Assembly (NCBI GenBank): GCA_944391635.1
Contig: CALXUL010000063.1
Span: 1 to 12,018, forward strand
Direction of reading: 5' to 3'
Length of the DNA: 12,018 nucleotides
Source of the DNA: an uncultured Clostridia bacterium
Lineage (GTDB): Bacteria > Bacillota > Clostridia > UBA1381
The notes beneath the pieces are model-generated. The model was not told where the DNA came from. It saw only the letters and a list, made by a program, of their open reading frames with translations, and ran no database searches. Shown here piece by piece: positions 4,862 through 12,018 of this stretch. A program made the position numbers and the translations under genes. Numbering within the stretch: position 1 is the first letter of the stretch; each line of letters begins with the position of its first letter.

Positions 4862-7399
4862 TTAATAGAATATCTCAAGAGAGTTGTTGATTGTTATTAA
4901 ATCAAATTTTATAGTTCCGTCTTCACCATGAAATTTGATATTCTTTCCATCAGCAACTACATTTTTCACTGTTTTTGCAAACTTTGCTCCAAATGATGAT
5001 AACTTAACAGAACCTTCTATTACCAAAAGCTTTGCATATCCATCTGTTATTTCAAAGGTTCCCCAGCCTGGCTCAATGCTCCATAAGCATTTAAAATCAC
5101 CTTTTTGGCAAGCCGGATTAAATCCCATATAATGTCTTGGCATATCAAACTCAAACCCGCCAAAAATCGGCATCAGCGCAAAGCTTGCCATTGACCTCGC
5201 ATAATTACTTCCGCATTCTATTTCATTCCAGGGATTGCGTTTTTCACCGTCATATCTGTCACGGATTGCCTTTACGACTTTTATAGCCTCGTTTATCATC
5301 CCGTATCTGATTAGAAACCCTGCAAACTGATATTCAAATCCTGTCATAGTTTCATCACAATACGGCACAGCAATCGATGGTTTTACACTTTTATCCGGAT
5401 AAGCGCAGATAACTGTTCCTGCTTCATCATTTAGTGAAAATATACGCCAGGTATTACAAAACTCGCGCATTGATTCCTTAAAATTATTTTTCATCATATT
5501 TTTAAGCGCTATCTTTATCTGGCTTTTATCAAATATTTCTCCAATTCCTATAATATCTGAATGCCACTGTCCAAGCATTTGGTCTATTGAACAGCCAGGT
5601 CCAATCTGATACTTTATCTCTTCTTTTTCAATGTTCCAATATTCTCTTACTGCCCCAAAATGTTCCAGAATATTTTTATCTTTTATGTCTACCTTGTGTA
5701 TAAAATACTCCCCTGAAAACAAGTTCTTCTTAGTCCATTCATAGCCCTTTTTATATATTTCTTCATATTCTTTATGTTTTTTTAAATCACCAAGATATAA
5801 GGCCATTATTGACGCCGCTTTTAATGCGGCAAGATACATTCCCTCAAGCCATGATGAAGGACCAAAAAGCTCCATATCCAGTGTATGATGCTGCCTGCCT
5901 TCAAGTATTCCATCTTTGTCCCTGTCCCATTCGTCCGGATTATCCTCGCTCCAAGCGTACTCAAGTATTTTCTTTAATTTTTCCCAGTTTTCTTTAAGCC
6001 ATTTATCATCACCTGAAATTTTCCATTCACGGTACGTTTTAATAATTATACCCATCTGACCATCAAGACAAGCCCTAAAGCCGCCGTTATCCCTGCCGTA
6101 TGGAAGCTTTACCCTAAACGAAGTCTTGCCACTGTCCTCAAGCGCATATTTTAACTCTGCATTACGAATAGAACGTTCAAGTTTTGGAAACAAAAAACAA
6201 AGGGCATATGCATAATTCCATACATGCTGACAAGTTCCCTCACATGACCCCATCGTCGGATGTACTCCCTCCCAACCATAAAAAGACCCGTCATCAAGTC
6301 TTAAAACAGTCGGAGATTTCAGCACAGACAGATTAGAAGATATTGCATCAATCACCACCTTATCAAGTGTTGATGAGTATAAAGCATCTTTAAATACCTC
6401 TGTGCGTTCAAAAAGCATATCCCAATTTTTTAATGAATATACTGCCGAGCCCTGAGAATTTTCAAATATAGTAGCATAATAATTTTTCCAAGTTTTGTCC
6501 CTTCCTGATTCATCCAAAAAAGGATCCCAATAATTATAACAGTTTGGCACATTCCAGGTTAATATAAACCTGATTTTTTCTTTAATACCCGGCATAATTT
6601 TAATTTTAACTGCCAATGTCCCGGTGTCACGATCACCGTAATCCTCATATGTACGGTCAGACAAATCATTTTCAGAAGTAAAATCATTCCAAAATGAAAC
6701 TATTCCATCCTGCCATCCACCACGGTACCAATATGTCTGATAATGCACCGTGGTGCCGTCAGTAGCAAGTGTTAAATCGCCGTATTCGGTGCTGGTTTTT
6801 TCTGTCCCTGCATTGTCAAGAAAAAGCATACTTATGCCATCCTTTTTTACAAAGGTGTTGCGAGTAGTCTTAAAAGGATTTTTAACCGAAAATGCCGTCT
6901 GAAACTCTGTGGCTTCATCAGCATTATTTTGTATTTCTATTTCAAAAAACGCCGCAGGAATACTTGAATTTTTATCATCAAGCGGGATAAACGGGTTAAA
7001 AGCTGTAAGAATCACATCAGCAGGAAACATATCATCTTTAAATATAATTTTTGCTATCGGGAACTCACCGTCAAATGTCACATCTTTAAAATGCGGAAAA
7101 CCGCATAATGATGATGTTTCTGGACCAAGCCCGAAGCCTCCGTCCTGACCGTTTTGGTATCTACCCATATAATCTTTTAGCAAATCACCATTTAATACTT
7201 TTGTAATGATACCTTTACTATTTTTTGATTTTATTGCAATGTGAGAATATCCATTACCTCTTCCTTTAGATGGACGGTTAAATATTTCCCAATCAATCAG
7301 CCGTCCATCACCGCCAAGACCTATACAACCACTGCCAATTCCCCCCAGAGGAAATGATATTTCTTTAGTTGTTTTACCTTTGTATATCGTAAAAATCAC
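4862..7399 (-). CDS. GH116-family beta-glycosidase (GBA2-like, DUF608)
   Basis: An 845-residue retaining glycoside hydrolase of family GH116, the family of human GBA2 and of bacterial beta-glucosidases and beta-xylosidases. It opens with the family's EISFPLGGIGSGCIGLGGDGRLIDWEIFNRP (residues 13-43) and an N-terminal beta-sandwich, followed by an (alpha/alpha)6 catalytic barrel from about residue 340. E387 in SCEGTCQHVWNY aligns with the family nucleophile, and D606 in CSIDQMLGQW with the acid/base Asp. Other conserved blocks are DLDGQMG-type FRACLDGQMG (441-450), GPSSW (513-517) and CDETMTGFEY (681-690). There is no signal peptide, so it acts in the cytoplasm on imported oligosaccharides. The start is GTG at 7397-7399, chosen because the family sequence begins there; its ribosome site is weak. 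It has its own perfect promoter. The exact substrate is unknown. Confidence 0.93.
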   Translation of the reverse strand: MIFTIYKGKTTKEISFPLGGIGSGCIGLGGDGRLIDWEIFNRPSKGRGNGYSHIAIKSKNSKGIITKVLNGDLLKDYMGRYQNGQDGGFGLGPETSSLCGFPHFKDVTFDGEFPIAKIIFKDDMFPADVILTAFNPFIPLDDKNSSIPAAFFEIEIQNNADEATEFQTAFSVKNPFKTTRNTFVKKDGISMLFLDNAGTEKTSTEYGDLTLATDGTTVHYQTYWYRGGWQDGIVSFWNDFTSENDLSDRTYEDYGDRDTGTLAVKIKIMPGIKEKIRFILTWNVPNCYNYWDPFLDESGRDKTWKNYYATIFENSQGSAVYSLKNWDMLFERTEVFKDALYSSTLDKVVIDAISSNLSVLKSPTVLRLDDGSFYGWEGVHPTMGSCEGTCQHVWNYAYALCFLFPKLERSIRNAELKYALEDSGKTSFRVKLPYGRDNGGFRACLDGQMGIIIKTYREWKISGDDKWLKENWEKLKKILEYAWSEDNPDEWDRDKDGILEGRQHHTLDMELFGPSSWLEGMYLAALKAASIMALYLGDLKKHKEYEEIYKKGYEWTKKNLFSGEYFIHKVDIKDKNILEHFGAVREYWNIEKEEIKYQIGPGCSIDQMLGQWHSDIIGIGEIFDKSQIKIALKNMMKNNFKESMREFCNTWRIFSLNDEAGTVICAYPDKSVKPSIAVPYCDETMTGFEYQFAGFLIRYGMINEAIKVVKAIRDRYDGEKRNPWNEIECGSNYARSMASFALMPIFGGFEFDMPRHYMGFNPACQKGDFKCLWSIEPGWGTFEITDGYAKLLVIEGSVKLSSFGAKFAKTVKNVVADGKNIKFHGEDGTIKFDLITINNSLEIFY

Positions 7400-7422
7400 T
7401 CCGTTTCCATCTATTTTTAATT

Positions 7423-7451
7423 ATTATAGAATTTAATTATAATGTTGTCAA
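7423..7451 (-). promoter_or_regulatory. Consensus promoter of the GH116 gene with overlapping palindrome
   Basis: On the minus strand, TTGACA (7446-7451), a 17-base spacer and TATAAT (7423-7428) match the sigma-A consensus at all 12 positions and at the optimal spacing. The leader would be only about 17 bases. The -35 lies inside a 13-bp palindrome, ATGTTGTCAACAT (7442-7454), a plausible repressor operator. A perfect promoter in front of a catabolic gene would normally need such a block. Confidence 0.82.
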
Positions 7452-7490
7452 CATGCTAACATATTTTTATTTGCTATTATTTTTTATCAT

Positions 7491-7524
7491 AAAAAAACTC
7501 TTGGTTTTAAAACCAAGAGTTTTT
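7491..7524 (-). terminator. Terminator of the lactate dehydrogenase transcript
   Basis: CTCTTGGTTTTAAAACCAAG lies within a perfect 32-bp palindrome (7493-7524). In the minus direction it is followed by a run of T (7497-7491), which makes a classic rho-independent terminator 8 bp after the ldh stop codon. It separates ldh from the GH116 gene, which starts again from its own promoter. Confidence 0.9.
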
Positions 7525-7531
7525 ACTTTAA

Positions 7532-8473
7532 TTATATTCCCATTTCTTTTATAAGTGCCCCAAGAGTTTGCGCAGAGCTTAACAGTCCTTTTAGCTCCTC
7601 TTTTGAAAACGGTACTTCAAGCACATTTTCAACCCCGTCACCACCAACCTTTGTCGGCACGGATAGCGCAACATCGTTTATACCGTACTGCCCGTTAAAC
7701 ACACTTGATACTGTCAATATTGAATTTTCATCCCCTGCAATACATTCACATATTCTTGCTACTGCAGTAGCTATCGCATAATATGTTGCTCCTTTTTTCT
7801 CTATTATCTCATATGCTGCGTTCTTTACCTTTAGATACATATCATCAAGATCATCCAAGCTGCATTTACCCGTAAGCCGGCAAAATTCATTCATTGACAT
7901 ACCGCCTATATTTGTTACGCTCCAGGCTGCTACTTCACTATCCCCGTGTTCTCCGATAATATAGGTATGACAATTTCTCGCATCAATACCAGTGCGCTTG
8001 CTTATCATATATTTAAGTCTTGAAGTATCAAGCACCGTACCCGAACCAAGCACACGATTCCGAGGAAGTCCGGAAAGTTTATAAGTTACATATGTGAGTA
8101 TGTCAACAGGGTTTGTAACAGTTAAAAGTATTACATCCTCCGGCGCGTGCGCCATTACCCCATCAACTATACTCTTAAGCACATCAACATTACGCTTTAA
8201 CAGCGCCAGACGCGATTCACCCTCTTTCTGAGCCACGCCGGCTGTTATTATAACTATATCCGCTCCTTTGCAGTCTGAATAATCACCTGCATATACATTT
8301 ACAGGTTTTACAAACGATACTCCATGTGCCATATCAAGCGCATCGCCCTCTGCTTTGCTTCGGTTTATATCAATTATAACAATTTCAGAAAATAAACCCC
8401 CGAGCATTAACGTGTATGCGGTTGTTGCCCCAACAAGTCCAGAACCTATAATTGCAACTTTTCCTCGAAACAT
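7532..8473 (-). CDS. ldh: L-lactate dehydrogenase
   Basis: A 313-residue NAD-dependent L-lactate dehydrogenase, the cytoplasmic enzyme that reduces pyruvate to lactate and regenerates NAD in fermentation. The N-terminal Rossmann motif GSGLVG is at residues 10-15, with acidic D35 for NAD. The substrate loop has Q82 (AQKEGESR), which favours lactate, where malate dehydrogenases have Arg; R88 follows. DTSR (149-152) gives the proton-relay Asp and the carboxylate-binding Arg, and IGEHGDSE (173-180) carries catalytic H176. Length is normal for the family. ATG at 8471-8473 follows a GGGAAAG-type site. It lies 106 bp after the GH130 gene with no clear terminator or strong promoter between them, so it may be the last gene of the operon or have its own weak promoter. 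Confidence 0.95.
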   Translation of the reverse strand: MFRGKVAIIGSGLVGATTAYTLMLGGLFSEIVIIDINRSKAEGDALDMAHGVSFVKPVNVYAGDYSDCKGADIVIITAGVAQKEGESRLALLKRNVDVLKSIVDGVMAHAPEDVILLTVTNPVDILTYVTYKLSGLPRNRVLGSGTVLDTSRLKYMISKRTGIDARNCHTYIIGEHGDSEVAAWSVTNIGGMSMNEFCRLTGKCSLDDLDDMYLKVKNAAYEIIEKKGATYYAIATAVARICECIAGDENSILTVSSVFNGQYGINDVALSVPTKVGGDGVENVLEVPFSKEELKGLLSSAQTLGALIKEMGI

Positions 8474-8579
8474 TTTCTTTCCCTGCCTTTTACTTTTTAT
8501 TTCTTATATATTTTTTTCTTTAAAAAGGATTTTTATACAATTTTTTGGTAAGTTTTTTTGTTAGGGTGCTTATATCTGG

Positions 8580-9593
8580 CTATACCTCCTTTCGCGGAGA
8601 ATTACATAGATTAATCAAGTCCGAAATTCTTGCCGTTGCCATACATTCTACAGTATCAGCCGCACCATAATAGATTTTCGCTGTGCCGTCCTCCTCGCTG
8701 ATAAATCCGCCCGGGAATATAACGTTGCTTCGGAATCCCTCTCTTGCCTCATAATCAGCCTCAGGCGCAATCAGCGGCTCTTTTGACATACCGATAACCT
8801 TTGACGGGTCATTCAAATCAAGAAGCATAATTCCCGCAGTATAACGTTTCTGCCATTTATCCTCCCAGCCGTATTTACCGCGCTTAGGGTCAATATCAAC
8901 TGCGTGAAACATAGTAAGCCAGCCTTCGGGAGTCTTTAAGGGCGGCGCCGCAGGACCAAGCTTATCATTTGCAAAAGGCACATCCTCTACTGCCAAAAGA
9001 AGACTACTTTCTCCCCAATATTTTAAATCAGGTGATTTTGAAATCCAAATATCAAATCTATCCCTGCCTCTGCTGTAAACGGTAAATGGCCGCTCAAGAC
9101 GCACATACATTCCGTTAACCTTCTCCGGGAATAAAACCATATTTCTATTATCCGGAGTGGTAAGACTAATTATTTCAAGCCTGTCTAATTCCGGTGGTAT
9201 TTTGCCTATACCCCCGCGCACGCCATGATGCGTATCCACGGCAAAACATACAAACAGTTCTTTGTCAATCACAGTAAGCCTTGGGTCATATACTCTTGTT
9301 ATTTCCGGGTCATTTATCATATCAAGCGTAAAAAACGGCTTTTTTACCACCGTCCAATTTACCCCGTCATTACTTTTTGCAATACCAAGATTACAACCTC
9401 TAAAAAGCGAACCACTGACATAGTCATAGTCATTTCTGAATATCATAACATATTCGCCGTTATACTTTGCTACTCCGGCGTTAAATATAAGTTCAGCGGG
9501 ATATGGCACATCTGATGCTTTTAAAATAGGATTGCCGCTGTAACGTTTTATAACACCACTGCCATAAAGCGGCGGCGTCATCTTTTCATACAT
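8580..9593 (-). CDS. GH130-family glycoside phosphorylase (beta-mannoside type)
   Basis: A 337-residue five-bladed beta-propeller enzyme of family GH130. Most members phosphorolyse beta-1,4-mannosides, releasing alpha-mannose 1-phosphate, and some hydrolyse beta-1,2-mannosides. Seen here are NAGVAKYNGEYVMIFRND (38-55), RVYDPRL (100-106) with D103 as the likely general acid, NMVLFPEKVNGMYVRLERP (151-169), DKLGPAAPP (210-218), MFHAVD (228-233) and YYGAADT (308-314). R65, R167, K211 and H230 lie where phosphorylase-type members bind phosphate, so a phosphorylase is favoured over a hydrolase. No signal peptide, so it is cytoplasmic. ATG at 9591-9593 follows AAAAGGAGA. It lies 45 bp after uxuA in the same operon, which suggests mannose-containing, perhaps uronate-linked, oligosaccharides. 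The acceptor sugar is unknown. Confidence 0.93.
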   Translation of the reverse strand: MYEKMTPPLYGSGVIKRYSGNPILKASDVPYPAELIFNAGVAKYNGEYVMIFRNDYDYVSGSLFRGCNLGIAKSNDGVNWTVVKKPFFTLDMINDPEITRVYDPRLTVIDKELFVCFAVDTHHGVRGGIGKIPPELDRLEIISLTTPDNRNMVLFPEKVNGMYVRLERPFTVYSRGRDRFDIWISKSPDLKYWGESSLLLAVEDVPFANDKLGPAAPPLKTPEGWLTMFHAVDIDPKRGKYGWEDKWQKRYTAGIMLLDLNDPSKVIGMSKEPLIAPEADYEAREGFRSNVIFPGGFISEEDGTAKIYYGAADTVECMATARISDLINLCNSPRKEV

Positions 9594-9638
9594 ATTACTT
9601 TCTCCTTTTCACAAGTCTATCACTATAAATAACCCTTG

Positions 9639-10712
9639 TTATCTGCTCATTTTATCTATTGCTTCCCACAGACCATTTAAGTATGCAATACCTAACGCAC
9701 GGTCATATAACCCATATCCCGGTCTTGCCTGTTCATCCCAAATCATCCTTCCATGGTCAGGACGTATATACCCATCAAAGCCCGTGTCATAATATGCTTT
9801 CATTATTTCAAACAAATCAAGAGATCCGTCGGATGAAAGATGTGAGCTTTCGTGAAAATTCTTTTCACCAAAGAATTTTATATTTCTTACATGTGCAAAC
9901 GGTATTCTTCCCATCGCCGAAAAATGGCGTATTATTTCAGGAATATTATTATTTTTGTTTGCCCCAAGCGAACCGGTACAAAGGGTCAATCCATTACACG
10001 GGCTATCAACAAGCTTAACAATACGCTCCAAATTTTCCCGACAGGTCACTATCCTCGGAAGTCCATATACGCTCCAGGGGGGATCATCCGGGTGTATCGC
10101 CATTTTTACTCCGTATTTTTCGCAGGTAGGAATAATCCCCTCCAAAAAATATTTTAAATTGTCAAATAATTTTTCTTCTGTCATATCACGGTACTGACTA
10201 AGTATGCTTGTAAGCTCACTTAGTCTTTCCGGCTCCCATCCCGGCAGTGTAAATCCCTTTGAATTTTTATCCACACTTTTAACCAGTTCCACCGGATCAG
10301 AATCCTTTACCTTTTCATCCATATAACAAAGCGCATTTGAACCATCGTCAAGAGGATATGCCAAATCCGAACGAAGCCAATCAAATACCGGCATAAAATT
10401 ATAGCAAATTACCTTCACGCCTGCTTCAGCCAGGTTTTTAATACATATATTATAATTCTCTATATACTTATCCCTTGTCTTAAGTCCCAGCTTTATATCC
10501 TCGTGAACATTCACGCTCTCTATAACCTCAAGTTCAAGCCCTGCATCATTAACCTCTTTTTTTAATTTCGCAATTGCATCTTTCTCCCAAACCTCGCCTA
10601 CCGGCACATCAAACAGCGCGCCAACAACGCCGCTCACACCCGGTATCTGGCGAATCTGGGATAATTTTACCGAATCATTATCCGAGCCATACCATCGGAA
10701 TGTCATTTTCAT
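9639..10712 (-). CDS. uxuA: Mannonate dehydratase
   Basis: A 357-residue UxuA, which dehydrates D-mannonate to 2-keto-3-deoxy-D-gluconate in hexuronate (glucuronate) catabolism. It begins with the family-typical MKMTFRWYG and has a TIM-barrel layout. YNFMPVFDWLR (104-114), AIHPDDPPW (205-213), LTLCTGS (242-248), FAHVRN (272-277) and YIRPDHGRM (315-323) are hallmark motifs. H207, C245, H274, D319 and H320 are the likely metal ligands and active-site residues. Length is normal. ATG at 10710-10712 follows AAAAGGAG at 10 bp. It starts 21 bp after the oxidoreductase stop and ends 45 bp before GH130, so the operon link is strong. No uxuB (fructuronate reductase) of the usual family is seen in the window; it may lie to the right, or the neighbouring oxidoreductase may take a related role. 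Confidence 0.96.
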   Translation of the reverse strand: MKMTFRWYGSDNDSVKLSQIRQIPGVSGVVGALFDVPVGEVWEKDAIAKLKKEVNDAGLELEVIESVNVHEDIKLGLKTRDKYIENYNICIKNLAEAGVKVICYNFMPVFDWLRSDLAYPLDDGSNALCYMDEKVKDSDPVELVKSVDKNSKGFTLPGWEPERLSELTSILSQYRDMTEEKLFDNLKYFLEGIIPTCEKYGVKMAIHPDDPPWSVYGLPRIVTCRENLERIVKLVDSPCNGLTLCTGSLGANKNNNIPEIIRHFSAMGRIPFAHVRNIKFFGEKNFHESSHLSSDGSLDLFEIMKAYYDTGFDGYIRPDHGRMIWDEQARPGYGLYDRALGIAYLNGLWEAIDKMSR

Positions 10713-10733
10713 ATTTTCTCTGCTCCTTTTTTG

Positions 10734-11744
10734 TTATAATATTACAATTTCTTTATGCATTTTTGCACTTTCATAAAAAGCACATAGCAGCCTTGCAGAA
10801 TGCTTTGCTTTTTCAAAGCTTATATAATCGTCTGTATTATTCTTTATACTATCATAAAAACTTCTTATCACACGCGCATGTCCGCTGCCCCAGTAATCCT
10901 TACCGGTAATTTCACCGCTGTCTTTTGCAATAATTTTTGCCGAATCACCGTCAATTCTCCAAAGCATATTATCGGCATACCTTAATACCGTATTTTCAAA
11001 ACAAAGTTCAAGCTGTATGGGTCTGTTTTGGGGAAAAGTATTAGTCGCATAAAATGTAGCCGTTGCGCCCTTAGAAAGAGTTAAATATGCATCTGCCGTA
11101 TCCTCTGTTTCAATTATATCTTTTAAAACCTTAGATGATATTGTCGATCTCACTGCCTTAACATTTCCAAAATAGTCAATAAGGTCAAGTAAGTGTACCG
11201 CTTGATTTATTACTGTGCCGCCGCCTTCGGTTTCCCAGCGTCCGCGCCAAGGCTCACTTTTATAATATTTCTCATCTCTATGCCAATTCATAATACCGCT
11301 TATACCAATAAGCTTTCCTATCCCAGAATCGGTTTTTATAATATTTTTCATCTGGACAATGGAATTATTGGTTCTGTTCTGGAACATTATACAAAGCTTT
11401 TTATCAGTGTTATCAAGTGCTTTTTCAATAATATCAATTTCTTCTTTTTTAATACAAACGGGCTTTTCAAGCACAACATGCTTTCCTGCTTCAAGTGCCT
11501 CTGCCGCCATCGAAGCATGGAGGTAATGCGGTGTGCAAATATGCACAGAATCTATATTCTTATCCGCTATTACATTTTCAAAACTCCGGTATTCTTTTGC
11601 ATCATAACGTTTTCCAAAATCTGCCACACGCTCTTCTTTTATATCGCACACGCCGTACAGCACAGCGCTGTCTAAGGCTTTTATTGCCTTTATATGTACC
11701 GGTGCAACCGTACCGCAGCCGATCACGCATACGCTTGTTGGCAT
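10734..11744 (-). CDS. Gfo/Idh/MocA-family NAD(P)-dependent oxidoreductase
   Basis: A 336-residue sugar or sugar-acid dehydrogenase. The N-terminal Rossmann fold shows IGCGTVAPVH (8-17), CDIKEERV (33-40) and the family signature EKPVC (93-97). The C-terminal alpha/beta domain has the motif GGGTVINQAVHLLDL (174-188), in which H184 is the usual catalytic His, with N180 and D187 nearby. The family oxidises or reduces inositols, glucose, uronate derivatives and 3-keto-glycosides, so the substrate cannot be fixed from sequence. ATG at 11742-11744 follows GGGGAGG at 8 bp. It begins 19 bp after the isomerase-like gene and ends 21 bp before uxuA. An isomerase/epimerase plus Gfo/Idh/MocA pair is a recurring partnership in non-standard sugar routes, so a role in processing uronic or oxidised sugars is plausible. 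Confidence 0.92.
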   Translation of the reverse strand: MPTSVCVIGCGTVAPVHIKAIKALDSAVLYGVCDIKEERVADFGKRYDAKEYRSFENVIADKNIDSVHICTPHYLHASMAAEALEAGKHVVLEKPVCIKKEEIDIIEKALDNTDKKLCIMFQNRTNNSIVQMKNIIKTDSGIGKLIGISGIMNWHRDEKYYKSEPWRGRWETEGGGTVINQAVHLLDLIDYFGNVKAVRSTISSKVLKDIIETEDTADAYLTLSKGATATFYATNTFPQNRPIQLELCFENTVLRYADNMLWRIDGDSAKIIAKDSGEITGKDYWGSGHARVIRSFYDSIKNNTDDYISFEKAKHSARLLCAFYESAKMHKEIVIL

Positions 11745-11763
11745 AGCGTCTGCCTCCCCTTTT

Positions 11764-12018
11764 TTAATTAAAGCCTAATGTTTTTAGGTTATTATAACTT
11801 ATCTTAAGGCTTTGTACAGGATCAAGGTGGCATATATCCTGTTCTACCATTGCCGCCTCGGTTCCTGCTTCATCACAAGCAGAGATTATATCCTGCCAGT
11901 CAAGATTTCCCTCCATTACTTCTGCAAACTCCGACTGGTTCTTATTCATTCTAAGGTCTTTAAAATGTACTACTCTTGCCCTCTTTCCTATCTTCCGAAT
12001 AAAATCAGCAGGGTTTTG
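11764..12018 (-). CDS. Sugar phosphate isomerase/epimerase-like TIM-barrel protein, C-terminal part
   Basis: The last 84 codons of a gene whose beginning lies beyond the right edge; the frame is open to position 12018. Translation gives NPADFIRKIGKRARVVHFKD, then EGNLDWQDIISACDEAGTEA, then MVEQDICHLDPVQSLKISYN. That is the typical end of the xylose isomerase-like TIM-barrel family (sugar phosphate isomerases/epimerases, IolE-related). In this family the HFKD and VEQD strands carry metal- and substrate-binding residues. It is the first visible gene of the minus-strand sugar operon and lies 19 bp before the Gfo/Idh/MocA gene. The reaction is unknown; keto-sugar epimerases, dehydratases and isomerases all share this fold. 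Confidence 0.88.
   Translation of the reverse strand, partial: QNPADFIRKIGKRARVVHFKDLRMNKNQSEFAEVMEGNLDWQDIISACDEAGTEAAMVEQDICHLDPVQSLKISYNNLKTLGFN

Noticed and set aside
8474..8579. Independent promoter or terminator between GH130 and ldh
   Set aside because: The AT-rich gap has TATAAA-like strings but no matching -35 and no stable hairpin, so neither is reported as a feature.

Overview
The window looks like chromosomal DNA of a low-GC, Gram-positive, probably spore-forming Clostridia-type bacterium (Bacillota). The signs are AT-rich intergenic DNA, strong AGGAGG-type ribosome sites, near-consensus sigma-A promoters, a FeoA-FeoA-FeoB iron locus, an L-lactate dehydrogenase, and a collagen-like protein whose tail resembles those of exosporium proteins. 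The placement is inferred from gene content; no rRNA or other marker gene is present.

Region 1 (1-1349) is an iron module. On the minus strand lie two FeoA genes and the start of feoB, which runs off the left edge. Divergent from them is a DtxR-family metal-dependent repressor. Two identical 14-bp palindromes sit in the divergent promoter region, mirrored over their 18-bp flanks, and a related box lies between the second FeoA gene and feoB. Together they form a simple iron-repression circuit. A long hairpin ends the regulator gene.

Region 2 (1340-2223) is an MscS-type mechanosensitive channel gene on the minus strand. It keeps a good promoter but is interrupted by one in-frame TAA, so it is probably a recent pseudogene.

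Region 3 (2240-4693) is a two-gene plus-strand unit: a GT2 glycosyltransferase with a TPR-like tail, then a collagen-like protein with 70 Gly-X-Y triplets, 47 of them Gly-X-Thr. The first probably glycosylates the second, which would give a glycosylated spore-surface or cell-surface filament. This is the most interesting module here.

Region 4 (4862-12018) is carbohydrate catabolism, all on the minus strand. A sugar phosphate isomerase/epimerase-like protein (cut by the right edge), a Gfo/Idh/MocA oxidoreductase, mannonate dehydratase (uxuA) and a GH130 enzyme are closely spaced and read as one operon. L-lactate dehydrogenase follows after 106 bp and ends at a strong terminator. A GH116 beta-glycosidase then has its own perfect-consensus promoter. 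The set suggests intake of mannose-, glucose- and uronate-containing oligosaccharides: phosphorolysis or hydrolysis of the glycosides, conversion of mannonate toward the Entner-Doudoroff intermediate KDG, and lactate as a fermentation end product. No transposon, integrase, CRISPR array, tRNA or rRNA was seen, and no gene-free stretch exceeds 300 bases.
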